This document shows positions 22,425 to 35,903 of a DNA stretch of 64,000 nucleotides, piece after piece. A program made the translations under genes and the position numbers. The stretch comes from Anaspis maculata (taxonomy: Eukaryota > Arthropoda > Insecta > Coleoptera > Scraptiidae): contig OX421968.1 of the NCBI GenBank assembly GCA_949128115.1, positions 2,542,001-2,606,000 on the forward strand, written 5' to 3'. Every line of letters begins with the position of its first letter. Within the stretch, counting starts at the first letter, position 1. A model generated the notes under the pieces. That model did no database searches. It was not told where the DNA came from and worked only from the letters and a program-made list of their open reading frames with translations.

Positions 22425-23201
22425 CATAAGAAAAAGTTTATTAAATTATTATAATTAAATAAATTATGGGCTTCATAGGGGGTGATATAAAATAAGTAAA
22501 ATCAAGTAGTATTGAATTTTGTTTGATTTAAATGATTAAACAAAACTACAAACAAATACATAAACACAAATAAATACAAATACATTGTCAACAACTTATG
22601 AGCAAAATAATACGTTATGAAATAATACAGGTAGGTAGGGTAAAATTCTTGAAATTCTTGATTCAATAGTTCCTCCATCTCCATGTACCTATTCACTTTT
22701 AACTTTTAACACTGTCAACAACGCAACGGTTCAACGAACACTGGGTAAATGAAATGGCAGTTTAGCAAATTTGTTGGGGTGGGAATAAAAATAATTTGGC
22801 GGTAGCCGTTTTAATTGGTCCGATTAGTCACGTGCCCATATTTGTGGTGGGTGCATCCCAATGCACTAGTAGGTAATACAGTTAGTTGTTATAAACGATA
22901 CCAACATGTCTGTAAAACATACACTTTACCTGCATTATGGAAAACTGATAATTTATAATAGCCAAGCCGGGTGCCGGTAGTATTAATGAATGATGGCATA
23001 GGTATTTACTTGACTTCGCAATAAGTATTGCATACGAGTTGTTTGACAACCAAAGCAAACCTGTATAATATATCGAGTATGCTGTATACTATACTGTTTG
23101 ATTCCTTACTACAGGGGTCTGTATGCTCAACAGATGATCAAGTATTTCATAACAAGCAAATCAATAAGCTATAGCCAATAAATGTGTATCACATACAAAT
23201 T
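22425..23201. other. No feature recognised
   Basis: AT-rich DNA. The last part (about 23165-23201) is probably the 3' untranslated tail of the minus-strand LINE that follows. Confidence 0.45.
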
Positions 23202-24826
23202 TTAATCCACAATATGCTCTCTGTATCTCCAACGACAACCATTTTTCTCAGTGCAGTACATATGCCTGGCGCAATTTTTCACAAATTCGTCTTCATGACT
23301 TTTAACAAACAGAACACATCTCAAAACATAAATTGACGTCAAGGTAAGTAACGCATTTTTCACGAAAAAATGTCGACACGATTGTCTAGGTTTTAAGCCA
23401 AACATCAATCTCAAAATTGTCTTTTGTCGTACAAACACTCTGTTTACTTCTGTTGAAGCACCCCACAAAGCTACATTATATGACAAATGTGAGTATACCA
23501 TAGCATAATACATTTGCAACAAGGCGCCAGAACTAACATCATATTTTAGCTAGAGAATTGCATAATATGCACTGTTCAATTTCTTAGAAATAACATCAAT
23601 ATGAGAGCCCCAAGACAACCTATCGTCGATAGTAACTCCCAAGACACCTGCAGTCGAACTCATATCAATATCTTCCGCTTCAAAACCATCAATCGTTTTA
23701 TTATAGACAACAAATCGAGTCTTATTTTTATTCAAATTTATTCTATTATCGTGACACCATCGGTTGATCTCACTCACAACCCCCAACAACCGAAGCCTCA
23801 GCTCCCAAGGGTCGGCGCCGAGACAGCAATAAAGGTGTCATCGGCAAATATTACCGTGATTCCGCCCGTTACATGTGATGGCAAGTCGTTGATGAATAAT
23901 ATGAAAATCAAAGGCCCCAGCACCGACCCCTGAGGAACACCCAACCCCAAGAAGCCAGCATCCGACACTGAATCACCCACAACAACTCTCATCCTTCTAT
24001 CGGTTAAAAACGATATCAGCCAATCATTCATTGGACCCCTAATGCCCAAGCATTCCACTTTATATTTTACAAATTTTATATCAATAGTGTCGAAGGCACG
24101 AGACATGTCAAAATATGCCGTTGCGACAAATTTTCGATCGTCAAGATTCTTGTGTATATAGTTAACAAAACTAAACAGGGCCGTTTCGGTGGAGCGACAG
24201 GACCGAAAACCATGTTGCGAATCACTGAGAAGTTTAAATTTAGTTAAAAATCTATAAATTCGTTGATGTACAATTTTCTCAAAGATCTTAGAAAATACAC
24301 TGATAAGGCTGATCGGGCGGTAGTTGGAGGTGTCAGAAGGATTGCCTTTCTTCAATACAGGCACCACCAATGATGTCTTGAGAGCTGCCGGAAATTTTCC
24401 ACTTCTCAGTGAACCATTGAAGAGCTCCCTCGGAGGGTGCACAACACAGTCACTCACTTTCTTCATCACCATTACAGTCACACCATCCTCGCCAGGAGAC
24501 ACATTAGGTTTGAGCTGGTTTATCACGGTTTGGATTTCGTCACAGGTCACCTCCAACACAAAATGCTCTGCATTGCTGTCGGTGATGCCGTACACTTGTC
24601 GGACATTCCTCCTTGGAAGTGCTCTTCAACGGACTTAGCAGCGTTCCCAGAGAAGTAGTCGCAGAAGGTGCTTGCTACCCCCCGCAGATGTCTGCAGTCT
24701 GCACTCACTGCCATCTACCTCGAGTAGATTTTCCAGTTTTTCCAGCCAGTTTTTCTTTTGATGATCTCCCAAACAGCTTTCGTCGTTCTTCGTCGTCAGT
24801 TCTTTATATTGAAATTGATGTTTCAT
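23202..24826 (-). pseudogene. Decayed non-LTR retrotransposon reverse transcriptase (LINE ORF2 fragment)
   Basis: On the minus strand, an upstream linker (24826-24637) ends at a stop, and the following FSGNAAKSVEEHF segment lies in another frame. The main RT block (24595-23800) then has the canonical order LKPNVSPGEDGV, NYRPISLISVFSKIFEK, QHGFRSCRSTETAL, YFDMSRAFDTID, GVPQGSVLGPLIF and the catalytic FADDT. A one-base frameshift near 23795 is followed by the RT thumb (WCHDNRINLNKNKTRFVVYN) and, after an in-frame TAG near 23548, a C-terminal region to 23202. The motifs match Jockey/CR1-like LINEs and I cannot resolve the clade. No endonuclease domain is present, so the copy is 5' truncated. Several frame breaks make it inactive. 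Confidence 0.93.
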
Positions 24827-26223
24827 TACTCTTTGAAATAAAAAAACAATACGATCAAAAGTCCAAAACCTTTTCGGGATATTGATGCACGCTTTACAAA
24901 AATGTGACTAGAAAGTTCTGCGACTTGTTTTTCCACAATGAAGTCAGTTCATCTTTGCTCTCCTTCCATTGTCACCCTGTATGTCTTATTCAAGGTCAAG
25001 TGATCTAAAATGGTATATTACTGTTGTCAAGAGATAACTCTCTCGAGCATCAAAAAAATTTCCAAAATCGGGTAATATTTTTTCGAGCGATTTTCACTTG
25101 ATTCACGGCAAAATTTCGGGCTTATCTCTAAACCATTTGGGTGGGTATATTTCACAGAGTAGTATATTTCAATTTCATAAATCAAATGAAACATTTAGTT
25201 CAAATGAACAACACAAAGGTGAGAAAAATTTTTAATTATAATTATATAAAGCAAAATTAGTACAAAACAAACGGAATTAACAAAATGAAAACTGGCAAGA
25301 CCACAAAGACGGTCTCGGTTTCAGTTGTTTTTTTTTTCGTAAAAGAGCTCCATTTCGGTTCTGATCTTAACAGTTTTTCACAATAACCGTGGGTTCCACA
25401 AAACAGATAATTCGAGATTAGTTGATTTTCGATTTTTTATTGTCAATTTGTAGCTGACTGATCAATGAAAATGCTGGTTTATCCCTCAATAATGAAAAGA
25501 TGATGGGTCTAGTACAGATTTCAGGTATTTTTTGAGAGTAATCACCTAGCATTCAGCAGAAAAAAGTCCAGTTAATCTGCAATCAGCCTTGATCGCTGAT
25601 CATCTTTTTGGTGGAACTGACGGTAAGGGTTCCATTCCGGTCCGATCTCATGAATTGAAACGGTTCTGTACCGGTTTTGGCTCCTCAAAAGTACAAGGGT
25701 TCCGGTCCGGGTGCCTGTACAAGTGTGTACAGGTTGATTCATTCTCCACGGAAATTGCGTTTTATAAGTCTTTCACGGTAGATGAACCAAATTTTGAGGA
25801 TACGCGTTATCAATCATGTTCTTTGAGAAAATTAGGGCGGTACAAAAATAGGGTGATTCAAAAAGAGAGAGAAAAAATATGACGTGATGCTCGACGTGAT
25901 GTAACTTGATGAAAATTGTGCCACAACTTGGCATAGGCACATTTTCGCACATTTTGAATCACTCGGTATTTGATTTGACCACGCATATCTTGAAAACTTA
26001 CCAGATATGCGATAAACGACTTTCGAATAAAACTTGAGTTTCCGAATAATGATCCATGGAGAAATAATCATCTCGAGTCCAAATTTTAGAATTTGTTTTA
26101 TTAATTCAATTTCATTTGTATATTTGGGCAAAATATAATAGCCTAGGGATCCTCTGCTCTTGATACAACTTAATAATAATAATAAAATTTAAATTCCATC
26201 TGCATAATTATTAGGTATGTATG
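24827..26223. other. Mostly unannotated AT-rich sequence with one tiny foldback
   Basis: About 24827-24890 may still be LINE leader. Inverted ends ATAGGGTGATTCAAAA and TTTTGAATCACTCGGTAT bound a 121-base element at 25849-25969. Otherwise nothing is recognised. Confidence 0.5.
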
Positions 26224-27403
26224 TACAGGGTGATTCATGAGTGACCTTACATAGGCTAATGGGAGATAGAGGACTTCGAGGCGAGTCAGGATCCACTGAA
26301 GAAATTTTATTTCCTCCAATGCTTACGAAGATACAGGGTGTTTTGTGTGTTTCGTATGAAACTTTGATAAGCGATATTTCAGAAACGACCAGAGGTATTT
26401 TGTTGAAATTCACCAGTAATATTTCTCTATTGGAACTCATCCCGAAGCCATACCGGGTAAGTCAAAATCCAGAGCCGGGCTAGAAAAAAGTAGCCCCTTT
26501 GTTATTTGATCAAAAAGTACGTTTTCTGATCGCTTTTCTAAAAATCTGTTATCGGATTCAAAAAGCTAAGGAAAAAGGCTTCAAGAATCACTCTTTAATT
26601 TAGATGGCACACTTGAATCGTTTCGACAATAAAATTAAAAGTAAAATTTGTGGGTGAGTTCCCATTTTTGATCGGACATAATCGACTCATTGTTTGATTG
26701 AATTCATTCAAATTCATTTTTTAGCTTGTCTCTGTGGAATAGAAGGGCTTGGCAGGAAGAAAAATTCCATAGCCGAAGGTTTTTTTTTGACAACCAAATC
26801 GAGTCTAATTTTGGTTTCACTCTCGATTTTGTCATAAAAAAAAAATAGTCGGCTCTGGAATTTTTCTTTCAACCAAACTCTTCAATTCAACAGAGACAAG
26901 CCAAAAAATGAATTTTGATGGATTCAATCAAACAATGAGTCGATTATGTCTGGTCGAAAATGGGAACTCACCCACAAATTTTACTTTTAATTTTATTGTC
27001 GAAACGGTTTAGGTGTGCCATCTAAATTGAAGAGTGATTCTTAAAGCATTTTTCCTTAGCTTTTTGAATCCGATAGCAGTTTTTTAGAAAAGCGGTCCGA
27101 AAATGTACTTTTTGATGAAACAAAAAAAAAGGGCACCTTTTTTCTAGCCCGACCCTGGATTTTGACTTACCCGGTATGGCTTCGGAATGAGTTCTAATAG
27201 AAAAATATTACTGGTGAATTTCAACAAAATACCTCTGACCGTTTCAGAAATATCGCCTATCAAACTTTCATACGAAACACACAAAACACCCTGTATCTTC
27301 GTAACCATTAGAGAAAATAAAATTTCTTCAGTGGATTCTGACTTGCCTCGAAGTCCTCTATCTCCCATTAGCCTATGTAAGGTCACTCATGAATCACCCT
27401 GTA
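26224..27403. repeat. Long foldback element, about 1.18 kb, TACAGGGTGATTCATG ends
   Basis: Nearly the whole element is one inverted repeat. The arms are about 26224-26790 and 26850-27403, with only a short loop. Outer ends are TACAGGGTGATTCATGAGTG and its complement. A second, internal TACAGGGTG sits about 110 bases in on each side. Each arm contains an 80-codon open frame, but differences between the arms change amino acids freely, so I do not call them genes. Confidence 0.92.
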
Positions 27404-29353
27404 TATATACGGCGAAACGATTATGATATCATTTTGATTTCACCCTCCTACATGCAATTTTTTCATATGGTTTGTTGAATTTGTTAAGTCCTATTGTTCT
27501 AAACAACAAACGAGTTTTGGAAGTCGATGTGATGCAACTTGGACCGGTACATACCTATAGCATTCTCTGCTGAAATGCAGATTACAGAGAGAAAAAAGAT
27601 TTTCAGTCAGAGGCTTCATGGATATTTTCTAGCTGTTTGAAGCAGAAGTTTGGGGGCTTTACTTGAAGTTTTGAAACAAAAGCGCCGCATGGATATCGCT
27701 TACATAGTCGCGTTTTCGAAGTTTTACCAATAGTCTTACACGGCCGGGCAATCGAAAAAGTTTCATTATTGTATAGTTTTGATTGAAAAAACCGATGGGG
27801 TGGCTTTGCACATTGATTATAGCTGTTTTTTTCACATCTGCTGGATATATGCGTAGATGTTATACGGAAATGGCAGGAGAATTAACTTGATAAAAGTGCC
27901 GCCTGTGGTGTGGTGGAAAATTATACAGGGATTTTTATGTAACCCAGGATATATTTTATTTATGAATATATCCTGTGTATTCACTCGGGAAGAATGGCAC
28001 GTGAAATATACCTATACCTACACCTACACACACATACGGAACGGATGGGATTTATATTTGATGAATAAATAAATAATTCGCTTCTGGCGGTATATAACAT
28101 CCAGGGAACGTATATCTACGCGTGAAAAATGTCGAATGACGAATTGATATCTACCTGACTGAACGCCCTCGTTGCATTTACGTCAAAATGACATTACGTT
28201 GAATTTAGCAGGTTGTCGCGGAAGCGGGGTATCTCGAGCGGAAAGAAGATGATCGAATCGTATAACAAGACGTTTCGAAATGCGCCATTTAGTATCCTGG
28301 AGGACTTCTCAAAAAATAAGTTCGTAAATTGAGCCCAATTTAACGGCATTATGAATAATATCGACTCTCACGCCGGTAATGCTTAAAACTCACGAAAACT
28401 TTGAAACCGCGGAAATTCGCTTAACATAATTCCGCAATCTGAGTCAGCACTTTCGAGATGGAGCTATTTACCTACAACTGCAACTTTGGATTATTAGAGA
28501 CTAGCACAATAATTAGTACCCCTTGAGCATTCAGCGGACGGGTCAGGTAATCCATTTTTGACGCGAATTATTCGTGAATAACGCACGTAGAACGAGCGCC
28601 AAAAAGTCCTTTGGGGTCGTTTTAATTGCGTCCATCAATATGTAACTCGGCCAGCTCGGCCTGCGTTTTGCACAGAAATTCCGGGATTTGATAGAAAATA
28701 TGAAACGTGACAGTTTAATTAATTAACGGCTTCATCAACCTATCAGGCTATCTAAACTTTGAACTAATTCCGTCAATTACGATAGCTATCCAAATATGAG
28801 TACATATAGCTAAAAGTCTTCGCAGGTATGCAGAAGTAACATGGAATATGATTACGAAATTGACGGGCAGCACTGGCTGTAATCATGGCAGCGCAGAAGC
28901 TAATAACATTATACGGGGTGATTTCGTTTTAATCTTGATTTAATCAGGCAATACTTCCCCTGATCGTGAGGGCGGAGGAAGTAATAGTAATAGTACATTA
29001 CGTAACAAGAGTAGTACTGACATATTGCGCACGCAGGGAAAAGTACTGCATTCGCTCGCTTGAACCATATGTATTTTATTTACCTTTCACACTCTTGGTT
29101 GACCTGAGTGTCAAAGTTGAAGAAAAAAACAAATGACAATTATTATGACAGGTGGATTATAAACAATAAAATTTGAGCACTTTTCGCGCCAATAAGTTTC
29201 TACACAATAGGTACTTGAATCTTCACCAAGTCAGTAATGTAAATATTATTCTATCTCTTTCAAATCATACAATAAACTCCACAATCTTCATTTTTAAAAG
29301 AAAAATTCCAGTTACTCGCTAACTTGCGAATAAAATTAAGTTGGGAATTTCTG
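27404..29353. other. No gene; one repeat fragment
   Basis: Unique-looking, moderately GC-rich DNA occurs at 28080-28900. A half-copy of palindromic element B lies at 28987-29060 (TAGTACATTACGTAACAAGA then GCACGCAGGGAAAAGT). No exon was recognised. Confidence 0.5.
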
Positions 29354-29894
29354 TACAGGGTGATTCAAAAATGGCGCATTTCCTCCCGTGTACGTTGTGG
29401 GAGACATTGACGGAGTACGAGAAAAATCGTAAAAAAAATTGGCTTATTTATCCTCCGAGTTATGAAGAGGTGAAGTTGAGAATTTCAATTATTTATTTTG
29501 CATGATTTTGATTGTTACTTGCGAATAATCACATGTCGTTAGTAGTTTCAGAATGGAAATTTCTTTTGTCATTGAGATTTGAGTCGTAATTTTAAATTTC
29601 CAAATTCGCCTTTTACCTCAAAGGTGCTGTGAAAATAAATTTGGCAAGTATGTTTGGTATGGGCTGGCAGAGTTTCCAGGGTAAGAATACAATTATACTA
29701 CATATTGTAATGTACCTCTTCGATATGAAGGTGCCAGGTAGGGACTAATGCGATGCTGCCAGATTGAACAGATTTGTTCTTGTTGATAGCTTGCAAATCG
29801 AAGCCGATTATTTTTTTAATTATTTTCCCATGCTCCGTTTACGTCCACTATAACGTGCCCGAAAGGAAATCCGTCATTTTTTAATCACCCTGTA
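29354..29894. repeat. Element with TACAGGGTGATTCAAAA termini
   Basis: The left end TACAGGGTGATTCAAAAATG and the right end TTTTTTAATCACCCTGTA are inverted copies over about 25 bases. Unlike the other members, the interior does not fold back along its length. It is about 541 bases and non-coding. Confidence 0.65.
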
Positions 29895-31514
29895 TAAAAG
29901 CGCCCATATGACTCTTGAGTTTGCGGATTCACAAATTTGATATTCTATTATTTGTATATTAGTAACCAGATAGGATACCTACCTATGTTTATTGTTTTGT
30001 TTATTTTGCATCCCATTTGGGACTGTGAATAATACCTGTAGCCTGTAGGTACTTGAAACGTTATAAAGAACATTACCGCCGTGGGACCATTTCTATCAAC
30101 TTTCCTGTGGAAATTTTGTGTGGGGCTTGGTTTTAATAGGGGTCGAGTAATTGTTCCCCTGCGAACTGTTCTTTCTACCTTTCAAGAATAAGGGAAACTT
30201 TGCCCGGGAACATATCGTTTTCCAATGAACTGCGCACAAATTGTATTGCAGATTGTAACATTCTTGTCCCGTTTGTAATACAAACTTTATTAGTACCTAC
30301 ATAGTAGCAGTAGTAGTTAGTAGCAGTAGTGTAGTAGTAGTAGTATTCGTAATAAAAACACATTAAGGAGACTTGTATGTACTTCATTTTGCCTTTTACT
30401 CTTTTACAACATGTTTGCACGCCATTTTTAAAATAACGCAATTTTCCTGCGATTCCATTCAAATTCAATGTTTTTGCGATAGACATAATTAATATGTTCC
30501 TGTCAAATTAGGTCGCCGTTGTGAAATTGTGTATCGGTACCGGTATTGAATTTCAACTGATTTTTCAGATACAGTGTTGACGACAAAGGAAAAGGCTTTC
30601 TAATTTTGAAAAATTCATGCCTTGAGAACGGGTCGCTCGATTTTCCTTTATATAACTGGTTTTTAGCGCATTTTCATGGGAAATCAGCTATTAGCCGCGC
30701 TTTGAAGTCCGTCCGTCTGTCCGTCTTGTAGTTGAACTCCTAAACGAAAAGTCGTAACGGTATCGGGTTTTTTGCAAATTGATGCTGATTGTCTCCGGAT
30801 GGGAATAGGCACAAAAAATAACTGGTAGACCGCGTGATTGCGAAAAAAAATTGAAATGTTTAAAAAGTCGGTATCCAACGCTACGGTTTGAACTTCTACA
30901 TCGGGGAATCTTGCGAACCGTTTTAGATACATGCTTACATGCAGCGAACAAAATATGCACAAATTAATGAAAACATTTTTAGTGAAAGAATCATCTTAAT
31001 TCCTTTATTGCAGTAGATTTATGCACTTATATGCGGATGCGATTTTCAAGTCGCGGCGCTGCGGTTCAGCAATCTGCTTCTAGCTCCGTGTTTGTGATCG
31101 ATATAGGTATAATATGCGATATTCAGCGGCACGAGTTGCGCTGTAGGTTCGCAAAGGTAGGGGATGGAACTCATGCGTCTGCGTGAGCTAGGAAAAGTCA
31201 AAACTTGCAGATTTTCAGCCATCGATTTAACAAAGGAAAATAGATGACAAGAAACTCCTGACTTCCATGCTAGATTATGTGGAATGATGTTGTCCATGTG
31301 CATTGCTGTCGAAAAAATGAATTCCGCGCGTAGTGTTCCGAAAAGAACGAAAAAGCCGTTTTCAGTGTATAACTGGTTGCCTAGAAGGTAATGTTTTTTG
31401 GGAACACACATGAAATGGAACTGTAATGTTCTTTTCGTACGGTTTTTGCAGCCAGGCACTCAACCAACTGCCCGTCATTTTTGAAAAAAAAAACAGAAAA
31501 CACAAAACCTCTGA
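29895..31514. other. Unannotated stretch with simple repeats
   Basis: A TAG/GTA trinucleotide run lies at about 30302-30348 and a short GTCC/GTCT run at about 30708-30726. A minus-strand 137-codon frame at 31046-31459 begins MPGCKNRTKRTLQFHF, faintly like the first zinc ligand of a THAP domain, but the rest of the domain is absent. Confidence 0.45.
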
Positions 31515-32435
31515 TATACCGTCCGTTTTTTATTTTAGGCCCCAGCCCGTAGCACCTTTATTATGGATTTCACACCCAATATATTATATATTTTTGGAAT
31601 CAGAAAAAGAAGATCTTTCGAGTGATGATATGTCAAATTATTTTTGACAGATGTCATTTTTTGACAAATGACAGAATAGTACTTGTGATACATCATTTTA
31701 AAGCTCATTAAAGTCTGAGGAGAACTGTGTTCTTATTTTTGAAATAGGGTGTCTTTTACAGCTTCTAGGGGTCTTTTATTAGGAAAAAATGTCATTTCCA
31801 GAAATAGTCACTCAATAAGTAATTGGTATTTTTGAAATTAACTAATGGTGATGATTTGATTTTTAAATCGTCCAAATTATTGGGAAACTCTATAAACACC
31901 TTATCTTTCGGGTAGGCTCATAAAAAAATCGAAGGGGGTCATATCTGGCAAGCTCGGATGTCATCGCGTTGGGCCGGTAGTTCCAATTCACTGATCGTCG
32001 AAACTTTCATTCAAGGAACAAGGAGGCGGTCATTTCGAGCAACTTCTTTGGGGCATTTTTTGTTTCATTGTGATCAATTAATTATTATTATCATTAGTTA
32101 ACATTCAAAATAGGTAGCTGCTTTACCTATTTATTATTATGTATTTCTGAAATTCAACATTTTTTTCCTATTGAAAGACCCCTAGAAGCTGTAAAAGACA
32201 CCCTATTTCAAAAATAAAAACATAGTTCTCCTCAGAATTTTATGGACTTTGAAATGATGTACCACAAGTACTATTCTGTCATTTGTCAAAAAATGACATA
32301 TGTCAAAAATAATTTGACATATCATCACTCGAAAGATCTTGTTTTTCTGATTTCAAAAATATATAATATACTGGGTGTGAAACCCATAAGAAAGGTGCTA
32401 CGGGCTGGGGCCTAAAATAAAAAACGGACGGTATA
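31515..32435. repeat. Foldback element, about 0.92 kb, TATACCGTCCG ends
   Basis: The outermost 40 or so bases are almost exact inverted copies (TATACCGTCCGTTTTTTATT and complement). Pairing continues to about 31800 on the left and 32165 on the right, with blocks GATCTTTCGAGTGATGATAT and ACAGCTTCTAGGGGTC. The unpaired centre is about 360 bases. It is non-coding. Confidence 0.9.
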
Positions 32436-34329
32436 CATATAACCCGATAAAATTTTAGTTACCATTATTTGTTTACATGCAGTTTCATGCCACTGACAGA
32501 CAGGACGGCAACCGTAAGGCAGAGAAGAATACAAGAAGTAGGGCGGTTTTTTCAAAAACACACCAACTGATAAACACGTTACCATATTTTCGCTCATTGT
32601 GTATCTAGAACTGATCCATCATTGCTGGTTTTGAACACAATGAAAGATCAAGAAACACTCTTTTTTCCATAGCTTATTTGAAAGTTTCATTTCCAGCCGT
32701 TTCAATAATAGACAATGTTGAAATTACGCTTTTTACATGTGTTAGCATACGGCACTATTCTCAAATCCCCTAGCATGGTTGCGCCAGCGCAGAAATGGCA
32801 CTGAATTTCGCCTATTCTTACTTATAGGATATTTTCTAGTTTTGGTTGATGGCATTCTGTTGTTTTCATTTATTATTGACTACTCGTGTTTTCATAAAGA
32901 TTGATGATTTCTTGTGGTAGCTTTGGGACAATCTGTTTACAGGTAACAGTGAACGGTGTACTCATCTGCACTCCGAAAATGCGTTCATAAGACTCACCCC
33001 CGTGAGGACTTTGCTACTTGTTTATGTAAGGTCCGGAAGGATCCGGCGCTTCAACTGCCCGGTTTTTTAGCGCATTCTACTCTTTCCTGCGAAAAGAAAA
33101 CGTTGTTGTTCCATTGATTTGTTCCTAATCGAGATATATAGAATTTGGGAGGGAAACGTTTGAGAGAACCCTAAGGAACATTAGGTATGGACATTTACAC
33201 GGAATTTTCACGCCTACCCACAGGTCTCTTAGGTCTGAAGGTGGATTTAATTAATTAAGACACAAGGCAAGACGGTAAGGAAGGAAAACAGAAATCAATA
33301 GGTCAAGATAACAAAGGACTTCGAGTCTAATTTGACAAAACGTTGGATTTTGTCATAATAACCCTGTGAATTTTAGATATTCCAGCACTATTCCTGGGTT
33401 CTGGGGGTTCAACATGTTCTTGAAATTATCTGGTAGGTTTAATTCGGATCTGTGGACAGTGTATTTATTGCAGTGCGATAGTAGTAGGTGTTCAGTTGTA
33501 GGTATATTATGTGTCAACAAAACGTTGTGAAGAGAAATAAAAGACTTTTGAGATGATGTGCAACTCGACCTATTCCTATATGTATTCTTATTTGAAATTT
33601 TTGAAAGAGAAAGAGAAGCCACGGTTTACTCGGTAGTACTAGTACTAGTACTCGGTTTTTTTCTGAAAAAAAAAATGCAAAGCGTGAAATTGGAGGTGCT
33701 AAATTTTGAAGTGAACACTTTGTATGATGTTGCAAATAAAATAAATTGCTCATAAAACGCGGGGATGATTTTGTTTCGATGTGTTTTCTCGAAATCGCGC
33801 TTATTATTCGAAAGGTAATTGCCTATATGATGATCAAATCAAAGCGTGAGGATGTTTTAATTGTTTAATTAAAAATTGACGAGTCAGTCATCGAGAACCG
33901 AAAAGCGCATCCCAACCCAACTCAACCCGATCAAGAATTGGCTGCCAGGCAATCATTAAGGATCCCGAATCGACTGATATTAATTAATTGACACTCAGAG
34001 ATGGCGCGAAGGCGTCGGCAGACAATTTGCCATTAGATTAGACATAAACGGGACAAAACCTGCCTGTTCTGCTGCAGTATTTGTGTGTTATGTCTGAAAT
34101 TATTACTTTTTTTGAAGAATAGGCGTCCCGTGGATTGGGAGCGGGTTCGTAAAATTATATACGAGTAGCAGCCCAGTAGTGGAACGCTCCTGCTTTCTAG
34201 TCCCAGTATTTCATGACTCATCAAAGAAGTGGTATGGTATGCGGTGTATCTTTTTATAGCAAAGATTTGGTATAATTATTCTGCTCCTTGTTTCGCACAG
34301 CAATAAATACATTTACCTGAATGTTTGCG
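32436..34329. other. No feature recognised
   Basis: AT-rich sequence with a short ACTAGT run near 33635. There is no coding, RNA or repeat signal I can support. Confidence 0.5.
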
Positions 34330-34679
34330 TTAAGGACGGAGTTAAATTGGTAAAATGAGGCGTTGCGGAATCAATCCGTCTGAGTTTATTTCTTGACAGA
34401 AATCTATCATTCAGGTCTTTTTAGAAATCTACAAGGATGTACTTTGGTTTGAGCCTATCGATATTTTCAAAATCCAAAAAATTCAAGTTTTGAAAAAATA
34501 ATTTTTGGATTTCGAAAATTTCTATAGGCTCAAGCCAAAATACATCCTTGTAGCTTTCCAAAAAGACCTGAATGGTAAATTTCTGTCAAGGAATAGACCC
34601 ACACTGGATTGATTCTGCAACGCCGTATTTCACCAATATAACATTTTATTCCGCGTATTGATCAAGTTTCGTCCGTAAT
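34330..34679. repeat. Foldback family TTAAGGACGGAGT, copy 1
   Basis: The left arm TTAAGGACGGAGTTAAATTG, through CATTCAGGTCTTTTT and TACAAGGATGTA, pairs with the right arm. The right terminus is interrupted by about 30 extra bases before CGTCCGTAA. The family is shared with 49519-49797. Confidence 0.85.
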
Positions 34680-35640
34680 ATGATAATGATGAAGAGCCTG
34701 TAGCCTGTACCAAAATGTTGGTACATGCTGCCCTCCCTAAGCAAGGCGTCAGTGATAAGTAATGCAATGCATGCGTTATTTGTAGGCACATTCCCATCCA
34801 ACTTTCATCACATAATTTATTACAACCTTCCCTAATCAAAGGGACGACGACGAGTTGCAAAGTTACGTGTAGGTAGGTACCGTCTCTTTGATGGTCGCCA
34901 ACTTTGGTCACTAGCGACAGACAATACAGAGAACATTTCATTTGTTCAGTTTGCCCACTTTACGAAACTGATTTAGGAAGCTCATGGCATCAACTATCAG
35001 CGCGAAATGTTTTAAAGTTTTAGGGGCACTCAAAGCCCACACGAACTAATAAATCTATTTGATGCTTGTTAGAACTACCTATCTAAATTGATTTTCCAAA
35101 CAAATTTCATTTATCTCTTTTTATGATCGCGTTATATTATTAATTCTGTTGTTGTTAATGGGCCAGTAGTCGTTTGCGGTCACCTTATGTCAGTATTTTT
35201 ATTTATGTCCGGCGACACTGTATGTGTTTTACAACTTGAAGAGTCGTTAAGTTAACAAGATTATATTAATTGGAATAATAAAAACTGGGATTGGTTTGGA
35301 CTTTTCCATTTTATTCACATCGAAGAATGTGGTATTCTCCATTTGCTAGAAGAATACCTATTGTACATACGTATAGTAATGTCCCAGTTTTCGATTGGAG
35401 ATTTGGAGACGAAGGAAAACCGAAGTCATTCTTGTAAAAGGTTTTGAAGGCTTGAAGTTGTTGAGTCTGCAGTATACATTTTTACCTAATGGACTAGAAA
35501 GTCATCAAGCCCAACACGCTGACAAGAAATCAAACGTGTTGGATAATTCCAGCCATATCGCATTTGTCCATCAGTAAATCTTGCAGCCATATTGCAACAA
35601 TGCAACCACACCCAGTTGTCAAGTAAATTTGAAACGTACC
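34680..35640. other. No feature recognised
   Basis: Short random frames only. The part after about 35610 may be the outer edge of the next foldback. Confidence 0.5.
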
Positions 35641-35903
35641 TACATATCGTCGCCGAAAATGCAAGACCTCGTACATGCATTTCACCAAATTTTACAGGAG
35701 AGTCCAAAAAACAACAATAATGATTATGATAATAATAATAATAATGATGATAATCGTTTATTGGGAACTCATCGAAAGTTATATACTTGTCAAGTGAAGG
35801 AGGAACACGAGGTTGGAACAAAAACATTCAGTTTTTTGACTCTCCTGTAAAATTTGGTGAAATGCATATACCAGGTCTTGCATTTTCGGCGACGATATGT
35901 ACC
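35641..35903. repeat. Foldback element with AAT-rich loop
   Basis: Arms of about 70 bases (35641-35712 and 35829-35903) match almost perfectly in inverted orientation. They include CATATCGTCGCCGAAAATGC and TTTCACCAAATTTTACAGGA. The loop is a (AAT)n/(GAT)n-like simple repeat. It is non-coding. Confidence 0.85.

Noticed and set aside
23601..24658. Plus-strand frames of 70-110 codons opposite the LINE
   Set aside because: They are antisense to a clear reverse transcriptase reading and show no family motifs.
26241..27386. Two 80-codon frames (one in each arm of the 26224 foldback) with similar peptides
   Set aside because: Their similarity follows from the arms being inverted copies. Differences between the arms alter amino acids as often as not, and other frames of the arms are also open, so there is no sign of protein selection.
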